Below, in pieces: positions 23,577-33,158 of a stretch of DNA of 34,257 nucleotides. The translations under genes were made by a program, and so were the position numbers. This DNA is from Carnobacterium sp. (GTDB lineage Bacteria; Bacillota; Bacilli; Lactobacillales; Carnobacteriaceae): NCBI GenBank assembly GCA_020431645.1, contig JAGQHW010000011.1:1-34257 (forward strand). The letters are read 5' to 3'. Every line of letters begins with the position of its first letter. The stretch's first letter is position 1. The notes below the pieces were generated by a model that saw nothing but the letters and a program-made list of their open reading frames with translations, was not told the DNA's origin and did not search any database.

Positions 23577-25685
23577 GTGGTTCGTAAAAATAAAAAATCA
23601 ATAAGTAGAAAAAAGAGTATAGGAATGAAAGTTGGAGTTACGCTATTCTTGTTATTTATTATACCTGTCATAATTGTTTTATCAGCAACAACGATTAACA
23701 CAAAAAACTCTATTGCTAAACGAATCGAAGCGAGTGAAAAAAGTACCACAACTCAAGTAGCCAATCAATTTGATTGGGCAGGACAAGAATTAGAAGACAC
23801 AATCGAAGCTTTAGCTCAAAAAGCTAGTTTTAGATATATGGAAAAAGGACCGGAAAAAGACGATGCTATTTTAGAAGATTTAAAATTAGCTAAAGCAAGT
23901 GGACTTTACATAGAAGATGCCTATTATGCACCGATAGAAGGCGGATTGATTAGGGAAGAAGCCATTGTAGACTTTGATAGCGCATCAAGAGTATGGTATC
24001 AACGAGCTGTTGAAAGACGAGGAGCAATATTCTGGACAGAACCTTACACAGATTATGTTACAGGAGAAGTTGGTTTAACTGTTTCTAAAGCGATTATCAA
24101 AGAAAGTGAAGTTATCGGCGTAATAGGATTGGATTTAAGTCTTAAAAACCTTACAAAATTGATTACTTCATCACAAGTAGGGACAACAGGAGAAATTTTT
24201 GTTCTTTCAGATAAAGGTAACTATTTAATCTCTAGAGATCAAGAAAAAGTAGAGAAGGACGTTTCAAATAAACCGATTTTCAAAGAAGCAGATGATCAAT
24301 TTGGATTTATCTTAGATAAAACGTTTAATAAGGATATTCAAACGTACTACAAAAAAGTTGGACGTCTAGGTGTTATTATTTACGGAGCAGTTCAAGCTGA
24401 TGAAATGGTTGAAGAAAATCAAGCAAGTATTAGAAGTGCTTTTGTCGTCACGGTACTATCTTTAATTGTAGCTTTGGTAGCGGCTTTGCTATTTACTTTA
24501 ATGATTAAAAGAATTGCTAATGCTATTATTTCAGCATTTACACGAGTTGAGCAAGGAGATTTAACGGTTCAAATGACTCATTCAGATATTACACTCACTC
24601 CTAAAATAAAATGGTTGAAAAAACGCAAGACAAATTCTAAAAAATTGTCTAAAGAACTGACTAAGCTGATTGTTGAAAAAGAAGTGAATCCAAATGGTGA
24701 CGAGTTAAACCAAATAGCCTTCTCATTTAATCGAATGGTCAAGAATTACAAAGCAATTGTTGGTGACATTAAGAAAAATAGCCAAACAATATTAGATATG
24801 ACATTATCATTAACCGAAATCTCAAAACAAACGACTTCTGCAACCGAAGAAGTTTCTGAAACAATCAGCGGGATTGCTGAAGCAACGGGTATACAAACGC
24901 AAGACACAGAAGAAACAGCTAATAAAATGGACGAACTTTCAACAATCCTTGCAGGAGTTGAAGAAAGTGTTCAAATAATTGGGAAAAGTGCCGACGATAC
25001 AACTGTAGCTAATGGGCGTAATAGTGAAAAAATGTTTGATGTATATGAAAATTGGCAAGCCAATATTCAAATGATGCTCCAATTAACAGAAAGTATCAAT
25101 GCAGTTGATGAAGACATTCAAAGTATTGAAACAATCAGTAAAGCAATCAGTGGTATCTCAGCACAAACAAACTTATTAGCTTTAAATGCTTCTATAGAAG
25201 CAGCAAGAGCGGGAGAGTCTGGAAGAGGTTTTGCGGTTGTTGCTGACGAAGTAAGAAAGTTAGCCGAACAAAGTGCTCAATCAACACGAAGTATCACAGA
25301 TATTATTAAAACGGTTCAAAAGAGTTCTCAAACAATGATTGCTAAGATGAGTGAATCTTTTGAAGAGAGCGAAAAACAAACGAGAACAATCGACGAAGCA
25401 ATTGATTCAGCTAATACCGTAACCGATCAAATGGAAATTTTAGTAGAAAATATTATCAATGTAGTTGGCTTAAGTAGTCAAATTGAAAGCAAAAAAGATG
25501 ACACACTTGCTTCAGTAGAAAATATAGCTGCTTCGGCACAAGAAAATTCAGCGGGTACAGAACAGGTTTCTGCAAATGCTGAGGAAATACTAGCAACAAT
25601 GGAAGAATTCAGTGCAAATATTCATGATTTAGATAACATTGCGAAAAAATTAGCTGATGAAACAAGTCAATTTAAATTAGAGTAG
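23577..25685 (+). CDS. Methyl-accepting chemotaxis protein (dCache-type sensor)
   Basis: A 702-residue transmembrane chemoreceptor. TM1 is at about 17-40, an extracellular dCache-like sensor at 41-285 (with [20 protein letters not shown], typical of the family), TM2 at about 288-309, then HAMP, adaptation helices and the conserved hairpin tip ([20 protein letters not shown]), which contacts CheA and CheW. Between GDLTV (327) and [13 protein letters not shown] (375) there are about 30 residues more than in an ordinary HAMP, rich in Lys. The C-terminus (SQFKLE) has no CheR-tethering pentapeptide. GTG 23577 has an AGGGGAGG SD eight bases upstream. Its ligand is not predictable. It probably heads the chemotaxis block under the sigma-D promoter. 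Confidence 0.94.
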   Translation: MVRKNKKSISRKKSIGMKVGVTLFLLFIIPVIIVLSATTINTKNSIAKRIEASEKSTTTQVANQFDWAGQELEDTIEALAQKASFRYMEKGPEKDDAILEDLKLAKASGLYIEDAYYAPIEGGLIREEAIVDFDSASRVWYQRAVERRGAIFWTEPYTDYVTGEVGLTVSKAIIKESEVIGVIGLDLSLKNLTKLITSSQVGTTGEIFVLSDKGNYLISRDQEKVEKDVSNKPIFKEADDQFGFILDKTFNKDIQTYYKKVGRLGVIIYGAVQADEMVEENQASIRSAFVVTVLSLIVALVAALLFTLMIKRIANAIISAFTRVEQGDLTVQMTHSDITLTPKIKWLKKRKTNSKKLSKELTKLIVEKEVNPNGDELNQIAFSFNRMVKNYKAIVGDIKKNSQTILDMTLSLTEISKQTTSATEEVSETISGIAEATGIQTQDTEETANKMDELSTILAGVEESVQIIGKSADDTTVANGRNSEKMFDVYENWQANIQMMLQLTESINAVDEDIQSIETISKAISGISAQTNLLALNASIEAARAGESGRGFAVVADEVRKLAEQSAQSTRSITDIIKTVQKSSQTMIAKMSESFEESEKQTRTIDEAIDSANTVTDQMEILVENIINVVGLSSQIESKKDDTLASVENIAASAQENSAGTEQVSANAEEILATMEEFSANIHDLDNIAKKLADETSQFKLE

Positions 25686-25769
25686 ACTCTCTCTTAAGAA
25701 TCAATGAAGCATTTATTAATAGGGAAATGAATCAGCACGGAGTCGATTGTGCAAAAAAGAAGCGAATAG

Positions 25770-25789
25770 ATCTTTTTTGTACAAAAGAT
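25770..25789. terminator. Weak hairpin between the chemoreceptor gene and cheW
   Basis: ATCTTTT (25770-25776) pairs with AAAAGAT (25783-25789) over a 6-base loop. Only a short interrupted T-rich stretch follows, so it may attenuate rather than stop transcription into cheW. Confidence 0.4.
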
Positions 25790-25849
25790 TTCTGCTGTTT
25801 TTCTGTTATTATTTAAAAAGAGAATCAAAAAAAATATTGGAGGAACAAG

Positions 25850-26299
25850 ATGGAAAAGTTTATTGTCTTTACTAGTGGAGCTCAAAACTTCGCTATCCCT
25901 ATTACAGCAATTGAAAAAATTATCATGATGCAAGCTCCAACTAGAATTCCAGATACGTCTTCTTATTTATTAGGAGCGATTCCCTATAGCGATCAATTGT
26001 TGCCAATCATCGATTTATGCGAACGTTTATTTGGTCAAAAAACGGCTCAAACAGATAGCACAAAAATTATTGTCGCTGAGTGGAAAGAATTAAAAATTGG
26101 TTTAGTAGTAGAAGACGTCCTGTCTGTTAGTAATTTTGAAGAATTGCCAAAAGACGAGGCAGAAGAAGATATGCGGCAAGCAGCTAAGTACGTGCGTGCT
26201 TTATTTAAAACAGAAGAAGGCATTGTTTTAGTGTTAGATGTAGATGACCTATTCTCATCAGGAAATGAAAGAGAATTAATCGAGTTAATCAATAAATAA
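25850..26299 (+). CDS. cheW: Chemotaxis coupling protein CheW (first copy)
   Basis: A 149-residue CheW-domain scaffold that links chemoreceptors to CheA. It shows the expected pattern: an N-terminal strand pair (FIVFTSGAQNFAIPITAIEKII), GAIPYSDQLLPIIDL in place of the more usual G-x-x-x-RG-x-x-PVIDL, and a C-terminal EEGIVLVLDVDDLF. The RG pair of the receptor-binding loop is replaced (YS), so the interface may differ from the second copy at 31741, which keeps LRG. It has no fused receiver domain, so it is not CheV. ATG 25850 follows a TGGAGGA SD. It leads the cheD-cheB-cheR-cheA run. Confidence 0.9.
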   Translation: MEKFIVFTSGAQNFAIPITAIEKIIMMQAPTRIPDTSSYLLGAIPYSDQLLPIIDLCERLFGQKTAQTDSTKIIVAEWKELKIGLVVEDVLSVSNFEELPKDEAEEDMRQAAKYVRALFKTEEGIVLVLDVDDLFSSGNERELIELINK

Positions 26300-26335
26300 A
26301 AAATGAGTCGTGAGATAAAAGAATGGGGAAAAGGC

Positions 26336-26818
26336 ATGCTCAACGAAATAAAAGTAGGTATTTCAGACTATAAGGTAGCGAGTGTACCTCAAGTGTTGAT
26401 GACAATTGGGCTAGGTTCTTGCGTGGGGATTGCCATTTATGATCCTAAAACAAAAATTGGCGGACTAAGTCACATTATGCTGCCAGATAGCAGTTCGTTT
26501 AAAAATGCCCAAAAAATTGAAAAATTTGCTGATTTAGCTATCCCGCAGATGGTATCTGAGATTAGAAAAGAAACAAAAAACCAAAGGCTGATAGCCAAAA
26601 TTGCTGGTGGTGCTAGTATGTTCCAAACAGCTAATGATTCATATATAGGAAGTATTGGTGAACGAAATGTTGCTGCAGTCGAACGAAGTTTAAAGCTGTT
26701 AAATATTCCTTTATTAGGAACTCATACAGGAGGCAATATGGGTAGAACAATGATTGTAGATTTAGCAACTTTTTCAGTCACGGTTCGAATGGTTAACCGA
26801 GACATTATCGTATTGTAA
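26336..26818 (+). CDS. cheD: Chemoreceptor glutamine deamidase CheD
   Basis: A 160-residue CheD, which deamidates specific glutamines of chemoreceptors and interacts with CheC. The active-site Cys29 (LGSCVGIAIYD) and His46 (GLSHIMLP) are present, along with GGASMF and the THTGGNMGRTM segment. ATG 26336 is chosen over 26303 because the family starts at this point (MLNEIKVG) and a GGGGAAAAGG stretch lies just before it, while the upstream ATG has no SD. It lies between cheW and cheB, 25 bp upstream of cheB. The cheC gene in the same operon completes the Bacillus-type adaptation system. Confidence 0.93.
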   Translation: MLNEIKVGISDYKVASVPQVLMTIGLGSCVGIAIYDPKTKIGGLSHIMLPDSSSFKNAQKIEKFADLAIPQMVSEIRKETKNQRLIAKIAGGASMFQTANDSYIGSIGERNVAAVERSLKLLNIPLLGTHTGGNMGRTMIVDLATFSVTVRMVNRDIIVL

Positions 26819-26843
26819 CAGCGAATAGGAGCGAGTAGAAAAG

Positions 26844-27872
26844 ATGGGAATAAGAGTATTGGTCGTAGACGATTCTGCATTTATGAGAAAAATAATAACT
26901 GAAATGATATCAGAGGTAAAAGGTTTAACTGTTGTTGGAATAGCTAGAAATGGCCATGATGCACTGAAATCTATTCCCTTGTTAAAGCCGGATATCGTGA
27001 CGTTAGATATTGAAATGCCAGGTTTAAATGGGCTAGAGACTCTTGAAAGAATCAAAAAAGAGTTTGATATTCCTGTAGTCATGATGAGTTCCCATAGTGG
27101 AGAAGCGATTACGATTGAAGCGTTAGAGCTAGGTGCAATGGATTTTATTGAAAAGCCAGTTGATCTAAAAAACCAAGCAGCAGAATTCAAGAAAGAGATT
27201 GAAAAAAAAATCAAACCATTAATGAAAGCAAAAGAAGAACAAATTCCAAAAAAGCAATTAGAAAAAGGAACAACAACGAAAGAATGGCAAAAAAATGTTC
27301 CTGAAAAAATAGAGGCACTTGTTATTGGCGCATCTACTGGAGGACCAAAAGCCTTATTACACATTATTCGTCACTTGCCAACAACGTTGGCTATACCAGT
27401 GTTTATTGTGCAACACATGCCTAAAGGATTTACATTATCGTTTGCTGAACGGTTAAATTTGAAATCAGAAGTAACCGTCGTTGAAGCAAAAGATGGAATG
27501 GTTATTGAAAAAGGAATGGTTTATTTGGCTCCTGGAGATTATCATATGACTATCAAGGAAAATGAAATTATCTTGAATCAAATGCCAAAAATTTTAGGAG
27601 TACGACCAGCAGTGGATTATCTCTTTCAATCAGCAGCTATGCGCTATAAATCAACACTGGTAGGTGTGATTTTAACTGGTATGGGACACGATGGCAGTGA
27701 AGGGATGAAGCACATAAAAGAACAAGGTGGTTTTACCCTAGCACAAGATCGCGAAACATCTGTTGTTTATGGTATGCCAGGCAGTGCAATCAAAAAAGGG
27801 GTAGTAGATGAAGTAGCTAGTTTAACAGAACTATCTGACAGGATAAATTGGATGATAAGGATGAGACAATGA
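26844..27872 (+). CDS. cheB: Chemoreceptor methylesterase CheB
   Basis: A 342-residue two-domain protein. The receiver domain (1-120) has the acidic pair Asp9/Asp10, phosphoacceptor Asp55 (VTLDIEMPG) and Lys104. A Lys/Glu-rich linker leads to the methylesterase domain (155-340), with the triad Ser164 (GASTGG), His191 (QHMPKGF) and Asp283 (GMGHDG). Phosphorylation by CheA activates removal of methyl groups from receptors. It begins 25 bp after cheD and overlaps cheR by four bases (ATGA), so these opposing adaptation enzymes are made together. The ATG has an AATAGGAGCG-type SD region. All key residues are present. Confidence 0.96.
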   Translation: MGIRVLVVDDSAFMRKIITEMISEVKGLTVVGIARNGHDALKSIPLLKPDIVTLDIEMPGLNGLETLERIKKEFDIPVVMMSSHSGEAITIEALELGAMDFIEKPVDLKNQAAEFKKEIEKKIKPLMKAKEEQIPKKQLEKGTTTKEWQKNVPEKIEALVIGASTGGPKALLHIIRHLPTTLAIPVFIVQHMPKGFTLSFAERLNLKSEVTVVEAKDGMVIEKGMVYLAPGDYHMTIKENEIILNQMPKILGVRPAVDYLFQSAAMRYKSTLVGVILTGMGHDGSEGMKHIKEQGGFTLAQDRETSVVYGMPGSAIKKGVVDEVASLTELSDRINWMIRMRQ

Positions 27873-28639
27873 GCCTAAACTATGATTTTTTTTATGAATG
27901 GACCAACAAGAATTTAAACCTTAATCTAGCCGGTTACAAAGAAAAGCAATTGCAAAGAAGAATTGCAAGTGTGATGAAAAATGCTGGCTCTTTAACATTA
28001 GAAGACTATTCTAAAAAAATAGCAAAAGATGAAACAGTCAAACAACAATTTTTAGATTATATTACCATCAATGTAACGGATTTTTTTCGCAACCAAGATA
28101 TTTTTGAAGAATTTGAAACACAACTGAATGTCTTGTCTCAAACTTTTCCATCAATGAAAGTTTGGAGTGCGGCCTGTTCTACTGGAGCAGAAGCCTACTC
28201 AATGGCGATGATTTTTGATAAACATAAATTGAGAATGGCAGAAAAAATACTGGCTACAGATATTGATGAAACAATTTTAAAAAGGGCTAGAGTAGGTATG
28301 TACAAAAATCACGAAATGAAAAATGTTCCAGTCAAAGAACGAGCAACGTATTTTGATGAAAAAGAGGGACTATTTTATTTGAAACCAGTGATTAAAAATC
28401 AGGTCCAATTCAAACGCCATGATTTAATTGCGGATACGTTTGGTAAAGACTTTCACATCATTGTTTGTCGCAATGTGACAATCTACTTTAAGGCTGAAGT
28501 CAAAGAAGATCTTTATCAACGATTCAGTGATTCACTTGTTAAAGGCGGCATCTTCTTTACTGGAGCAACAGAAGCTATTTATAATCCAGAAATGTATGGA
28601 CTGAAAAAAATATCTGCATTTATGTATGAAAAACTGTAG
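27869..28639 (+). CDS. cheR: Chemoreceptor methyltransferase CheR
   Basis: A 256-residue S-adenosylmethionine-dependent methyltransferase that methylates receptor glutamates. An N-terminal helical domain (YKEKQLQRRIASVM) precedes the SAM domain: FFRNQDIFEEFE, VWSAACSTGAEAYSMAM (SAM-binding glycine motif), ATDIDETIL and VCRNVTIYF (usually CRNVLIYF). ATG 27869 overlaps the cheB stop; the frame also runs upstream inside cheB, but that part is not CheR-like. With no pentapeptide on the nearby receptor, CheR must bind the receptor's methylation region directly. A gap of 81 bp then precedes cheA. Confidence 0.95.
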   Translation: MSLNYDFFYEWTNKNLNLNLAGYKEKQLQRRIASVMKNAGSLTLEDYSKKIAKDETVKQQFLDYITINVTDFFRNQDIFEEFETQLNVLSQTFPSMKVWSAACSTGAEAYSMAMIFDKHKLRMAEKILATDIDETILKRARVGMYKNHEMKNVPVKERATYFDEKEGLFYLKPVIKNQVQFKRHDLIADTFGKDFHIIVCRNVTIYFKAEVKEDLYQRFSDSLVKGGIFFTGATEAIYNPEMYGLKKISAFMYEKL

Positions 28640-28720
28640 ACGACTAGTGTTTATGCAAAAATCAACTGGATACAAGAATGCTCCCATTTGCTAGTAAGAA
28701 AATGAAAAAGGAGGAATACG

Positions 28721-30769
28721 ATGGATGAAAATAGTAAGTACCTCGAATTATTTTTTGAGGAAGCAGATGAGCATTTACAAAGTTTGAACGAACAAGTACT
28801 TGAATTAGAAAAAAAACCAGAACAATCTGAAATAGTTGATGTGATGTTTAGATCAGCCCATACCATTAAAGGAATGGCAGCTACAATGGGATTCGATACG
28901 ATGACTAAATTGACCCATAATATGGAGAATGTGTTCGATTTATTAAAGTCAGCGACCATCCAAGCAGATGAACAATCTATTGCCCTCATCTTTGATTGTT
29001 TAGACACGTTGTCCCAATTAGTTGAAGACTTGCGTGAAGACAATAAAGTTGAACGAGATATTTCAGCATTGGTGGAACGATTAAATGTTGTTGTAAAAGG
29101 AGAAACTGACGAAACGATTGAAGAAGCTGATTCAACAGATGACCAATTTAATCTGGAGCTACATAAACTAGATGATTCCGATATTCAAGTAATAGAAAGT
29201 GCAAATGAGAATGGGTTTAATGCTTATAGAATAGCAGTTAAAATAGCTGAGGATAGCAGCATGAAAAATGCTCGTGTTTTCTTAGTGATGAGTAAACTAG
29301 AACAACAAGGCGACGTATTATACATTGAGCCATCTGCAGAAGTATTGGAAAGTGAAGAATTTGGAGAAGTATTTAAACTCATCTTTTTAAGTAAAGCAGA
29401 TGAAGAGACCGTTAAAAATTTAGCTTTAGATAATAGTGAAATTGATGCAGTTTTAATTGAAACCGTTACGGATGCTCAAGCGCTTATCCAGTCTGATCTA
29501 ATAGAGAAAAATGAACAAGAAGAAATTAACGTGATTGAACAAGAAGAAAAGACTCCAACAATAACGGAAAATAAAATAACTGAGAAAAAAGCTTCGTCAA
29601 AACAAGTGATGAATCATTCTGTTCGAGTGGATATCGACAAACTAGATACTTTTATGAACTTAGTATCAGAATTGGTTATTTACCGAACTCAACTAGAAGA
29701 CTTTAGTGCAAAACTTCAATCAGCAGAATTAAATGAGCCATTGGAACAAGTAGCAAGAATCAGTTCAGAATTACAAGAGTTGGTTCTAAAAATTAGAATG
29801 CAACCAGTCAGTGCAGTAATGAGTCGTTTCCCAAGAATGGTACGAGATTTAGCCAATGATTTAGACAAAGAGTTCGAATTAGTAATCGAAGGAGAAGACA
29901 CAGAACTAGATCGGACAGTTGTTTCTGAACTAGGGGAACCCTTGATTCACTTAATCAGAAACGCTGCCGATCATGGGATTGAAATTCCTGATAAACGACT
30001 AGCGTTAGGTAAACCTGCTAAAGGACAAATTAAAATTACAGCTTATCAAGAAGGAAACCGCGTTGTGTTAACAGTTTCTGATGATGGGAAAGGTGTAAAC
30101 CCTGTAGCTATTAAGAAAAGTGCCGATAAAAAAGGCATTCCAACAGAAGGGCTAAGCGATAAAGAGCTACAACAATTGATCTTGCATGCTGGATTTTCGA
30201 CTGCAGAAGAAGTAACCAATATTTCTGGTCGTGGCGTTGGAATGGATGTCGTGAAACAAAAAATTAATCTATTAGGTGGAACCATTGAAATTGATAGCGT
30301 GGTTGATCGTGGAACGGTCTTTAAAGTGAATTTGCCCCTAACCTTATCCATCATTCAATCATTATTGATTAAAGTAGGAGAAGAGACCTTTGCTATGCCA
30401 CTTGGTATCGTACAAAAAATCATCAAGCCAGAATTAACAGAAATCATTCAAGTACACAATCAAGAAATTTATCTTTTTGAAGAAGTAGCGATTCCTGTGA
30501 TTCGCTTGAATGAAGTTTTTGATATTCCGGCGATAGAAGAAGACAATTTGCATTTGATTTTAGTCAATCAAGGAGATAAGCAATACGCTTTAGCAGTAGA
30601 CGATATCCTTAGACAACAAGAAATTGCGATTAAAAAACTCGGAACAGAACTAAGTATGATGAAGAAGTACTTAGGTGCAACGATTATGGGAAACGGTGGC
30701 ATTATCATGATCCTAGATATCGCAAATATCTGTAAAGAAACGAGTCAGGAGAATAATTATGAACTCTAA
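28721..30769 (+). CDS. cheA: Chemotaxis histidine kinase CheA
   Basis: A 682-residue multi-domain kinase that phosphorylates CheY and CheB in response to receptors. P1 (HPt) has the phosphoacceptor His47 in FRSAHTIKGMA. A P2-like response-regulator docking region spans about 140-270, and P3 dimerisation about 295-355. The P4 ATPase has an N-box (HLIRNAADHGIE), G1 (VSDDGKGVNP) and G2 (GRGVGMDVVK). P5 (550-675) is a CheW-like regulatory domain. Length and domain order are standard. ATG 28721 has an AAGGAGG SD. It overlaps cheC by 11 bases. All residues needed for activity are visible. Confidence 0.97.
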   Translation: MDENSKYLELFFEEADEHLQSLNEQVLELEKKPEQSEIVDVMFRSAHTIKGMAATMGFDTMTKLTHNMENVFDLLKSATIQADEQSIALIFDCLDTLSQLVEDLREDNKVERDISALVERLNVVVKGETDETIEEADSTDDQFNLELHKLDDSDIQVIESANENGFNAYRIAVKIAEDSSMKNARVFLVMSKLEQQGDVLYIEPSAEVLESEEFGEVFKLIFLSKADEETVKNLALDNSEIDAVLIETVTDAQALIQSDLIEKNEQEEINVIEQEEKTPTITENKITEKKASSKQVMNHSVRVDIDKLDTFMNLVSELVIYRTQLEDFSAKLQSAELNEPLEQVARISSELQELVLKIRMQPVSAVMSRFPRMVRDLANDLDKEFELVIEGEDTELDRTVVSELGEPLIHLIRNAADHGIEIPDKRLALGKPAKGQIKITAYQEGNRVVLTVSDDGKGVNPVAIKKSADKKGIPTEGLSDKELQQLILHAGFSTAEEVTNISGRGVGMDVVKQKINLLGGTIEIDSVVDRGTVFKVNLPLTLSIIQSLLIKVGEETFAMPLGIVQKIIKPELTEIIQVHNQEIYLFEEVAIPVIRLNEVFDIPAIEEDNLHLILVNQGDKQYALAVDDILRQQEIAIKKLGTELSMMKKYLGATIMGNGGIIMILDIANICKETSQENNYEL

Positions 30770-31367
30770 TTACTCTGCTTTAGAATTAGATGCTCTTAAA
30801 GAAGTGATTAACATTGGTGGTGGGAATGCCGCAACAAGTTTATCACAACTAATTGATAAACCCGTTAATATGAGTGTTCCTGTTATTGAAATGCTGGACT
30901 ACTCAGAGGTCTATGAACAAATTATGCCAGAAGATGCAGTCGTTAGAGCGGTTATGATGAGAATGTTTGGTGACGCAGAAGGTATCTTTCTTTTCACAGT
31001 TGACCAAGAGGCGTTTGAAACAATTGTTGCGATGATGATACCAGAAGAAATGGCGTATTCACAAGAATTAGCGGAGTCAGCTTTGCAAGAACTGGTTAAT
31101 ATTTTAGTTCATTCATTCTTAAACGCTATTATTAAATTATTAGATATCCAATTAGTAACTTCGGTTCCACTATTGACAAAAGATATGTTTGGGGCGATTA
31201 TGAGTAGTGTCTATTTGGAACAAGGGCAATACGATGAATCTATCATGATTATCAAGAATGAATTTTATCATGCTGGAGATCGATTGGAGTCTTCTTTGTA
31301 CTTTGTGCCCCAACCAGGAGTAATAGAAAAAATGTTTGAATTATTAGGAGTCGGAGGAGAAGATTAA
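30759..31367 (+). CDS. cheC: CheY-P phosphatase CheC
   Basis: A 202-residue CheC that removes phosphate from CheY-P and binds CheD. Both active-site signatures (D/S-x3-E-x2-N) are intact: Asp11, Glu15, Asn18 in the first and Ser107, Glu111, Asn114 in the second. It is made by coupled translation from the end of cheA (11-base overlap) and ends one base before the cheY start. In Bacillus, CheC is a weak phosphatase boosted by CheD, while FliY at the switch does most of the work; both are encoded here. Confidence 0.95.
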   Translation: MNSNYSALELDALKEVINIGGGNAATSLSQLIDKPVNMSVPVIEMLDYSEVYEQIMPEDAVVRAVMMRMFGDAEGIFLFTVDQEAFETIVAMMIPEEMAYSQELAESALQELVNILVHSFLNAIIKLLDIQLVTSVPLLTKDMFGAIMSSVYLEQGQYDESIMIIKNEFYHAGDRLESSLYFVPQPGVIEKMFELLGVGGED

Positions 31368-31368
31368 T

Positions 31369-31731
31369 ATGACAAAAAGAGTAATGATAGTAGACGATGC
31401 AGCATTTATGAGAATGAAACTAAAGGATATTTTAGAAAAAAATGGCTACGAAGTGGTAGCAGAAGCACAAAATGGCATAGAAGCTATTGAGAAATATAAA
31501 GTAGAAAAACCAGATTTAGTTACGATGGATATCACTATGCCAGAGATGGACGGTGTAGAAGCCCTAAAAGGCATCAAAGCCTTTGATCCAGCTTCAAGAG
31601 TCGTGATGTGTAGTGCTATGGGACAACAAGGAATGGTAATGGATGCCATCCGTTCTGGAGCAGTGGATTTTATTGTCAAACCTTTTGACACAGATCGTGT
31701 TATTAAAGCATTAGACAAAGCAGCACTGTAG
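31369..31731 (+). CDS. cheY: Chemotaxis response regulator CheY
   Basis: A 120-residue single-domain receiver that carries the signal from CheA to the flagellar switch. The acidic pocket is Asp9/Asp10, the phosphoacceptor is Asp54 (TMDITMPEMDG), the switch Ser is at 82 (MCSAMGQQ) and Lys104 is in IVKPF. MIVDDAAFMRMKLKDIL is typical of Gram-positive CheY. Its ATG is next to the cheC stop, so the ratio of the two is probably fixed by translation. Targets encoded nearby are FliM and FliY, both of which carry the N-terminal CheY-binding motif. Confidence 0.96.
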   Translation: MTKRVMIVDDAAFMRMKLKDILEKNGYEVVAEAQNGIEAIEKYKVEKPDLVTMDITMPEMDGVEALKGIKAFDPASRVVMCSAMGQQGMVMDAIRSGAVDFIVKPFDTDRVIKALDKAAL

Positions 31732-31740
31732 GCTGTTGAT

Positions 31741-32157
31741 ATGATACAGATAATTGTTTTTACGCTAAATGATAAGTACTATGCCTTTCTATCTGAAGAT
31801 GTTGAAGAAATCTTGAAAAAAATGCCTTGGACAACCATCCCTCAATCTCCAGTTTGGGTACAAGGCTTAATTAATTTAAGAGGTAACGTGATCACATTGA
31901 TAAATTTTTACAAACTTTTGTCTCCTTCTGTTGAAACAAAAGAATTATGTTACAATAACATTATTATCGTGAAGAATAATAATGAGAAATTAGCATTTAT
32001 GGTAGATAATGTTGAATGGGTTACTGAAATTAATCCAGCAAACATTCAACAGTTGACTAGTCAAACGGATGCTCACATTTCTGGTTTAATCAAAGTGAAA
32101 GATCAGATTGTGAATATGATTGATATGGAGACACTATTTTATAAAAATGAGGGATAA
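31741..32157 (+). CDS. cheW: Chemotaxis coupling protein CheW (second copy)
   Basis: A 138-residue CheW domain. Unlike the first copy it keeps the usual receptor/CheA-binding loop (VQGLINLRGNVITLINF). Other features are FTLNDKYYAFLSEDVEEIL at the start, VDNVEWVTEI in the second half and IVNMIDMETLF at the end. It is short and has no extra domain. It lies nine bases after cheY and two bases before fliM, so it is part of the same transcript. Two diverged CheW proteins may let different receptors share one CheA; this is an inference. Confidence 0.9.
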   Translation: MIQIIVFTLNDKYYAFLSEDVEEILKKMPWTTIPQSPVWVQGLINLRGNVITLINFYKLLSPSVETKELCYNNIIIVKNNNEKLAFMVDNVEWVTEINPANIQQLTSQTDAHISGLIKVKDQIVNMIDMETLFYKNEG

Positions 32158-32159
32158 TA

Positions 32160-33158
32160 GTGAAACAAGTTTTATCACAACAAGAAATTGATTCTTTATT
32201 GGAAGCTGTCAAAAGCGGTGAGATAGATGAAAAAGGACTCGAAGAACAGGAAAACGAGAAAAATAAAGTCAAAAGTTATGACTTTAAACGCCCGGCTCGT
32301 CTTTCAAAAGAGTACATCAGTACATTGAACATGGTCTTTGAAGAATTTTCAAAAATTATTGGAAACCGATTATCGACACAAGTCAGGCACAACGTTGAAT
32401 TGCACCTTGCTTCAGTTGAACAAGTTAGTTTTGATGAGTTTGTCCATTCCGTTCCACGTTTCACGTTGATGGGATTGTTTCAATCTAAGCCATTAGAAGG
32501 CACACAAATTATTGAACTAAGCCCACAGCTTTCTTTACAGTTGATCGATTTATTGTGTGGCAGTTCTGAAGTAAGGTCTAGAGATGACCAACCAGAAAAA
32601 ACAAATTTTACAGATATTGAAAAAGCGATTTTAACAGATATTTTAAGCGATTTTGTTCATTCGTTTGAATTGGCTTGGCGTGATGTTGTGGAACTAGATG
32701 TTAAATTAGAAACAACCGAAACCAATCCACAACTATTACAAAACATGTCTCCTAATGAACCCGTTATTTTAGTAACCTTTACAGTTGATCTGTTCGATGT
32801 ACGGACGTTTGCGAATATTTGCGTTCCTTACATATTTTTTGAAACGATTTTGGATAAATTAAGTTTGAAGAATTGGTTTGATACTGAAAGAGGAGCGGAC
32901 CGTTCAGATAACAAAAGAATAGAAACCAGTTTAAATTTTGCCAAAGTAAATCTGGAAGTACTTTTAGGAGAGGCGACCATGACCTTAGAAAACTTTTTGC
33001 AGTTGGAATTGGGTGATATTATTCCACTAGAAGGAAAAACGTCCGATCCTTTGGTTATGTCAGTCGAACAACGCCCACACTATCTTGTTAAGCCAGGAGT
33101 AAAAGGCAAAAACAGGGCAGTAGAAGTATTACAGTATATTGAAGGAGAGATAAACTGA
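32160..33158 (+). CDS. fliM: Flagellar motor switch protein FliM
   Basis: A 332-residue switch-complex protein. The N-terminal LSQQEIDSLLEAV is the conserved CheY-P binding helix. A linker leads to the CheC-like middle domain (about 45-230), which contacts FliG, and a C-terminal SpoA/FliN-like domain (about 255-325, LEVLLGEATMTLENFLQLELGD). It starts at GTG 32160 behind GAGGGAT, directly after cheW, and overlaps fliY by one base (TGATG). Together with FliG and FliY it forms the C-ring that sets motor direction. The gene is intact. Confidence 0.96.
   Translation: MKQVLSQQEIDSLLEAVKSGEIDEKGLEEQENEKNKVKSYDFKRPARLSKEYISTLNMVFEEFSKIIGNRLSTQVRHNVELHLASVEQVSFDEFVHSVPRFTLMGLFQSKPLEGTQIIELSPQLSLQLIDLLCGSSEVRSRDDQPEKTNFTDIEKAILTDILSDFVHSFELAWRDVVELDVKLETTETNPQLLQNMSPNEPVILVTFTVDLFDVRTFANICVPYIFFETILDKLSLKNWFDTERGADRSDNKRIETSLNFAKVNLEVLLGEATMTLENFLQLELGDIIPLEGKTSDPLVMSVEQRPHYLVKPGVKGKNRAVEVLQYIEGEIN

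Noticed and set aside
25850-26299. CheV instead of CheW
   Set aside because: At 149 residues it has only the CheW domain and no receiver domain.
26303-26335. Upstream ATG as the cheD start
   Set aside because: It has no SD, and the extra 11 residues do not fit the CheD N-terminus.
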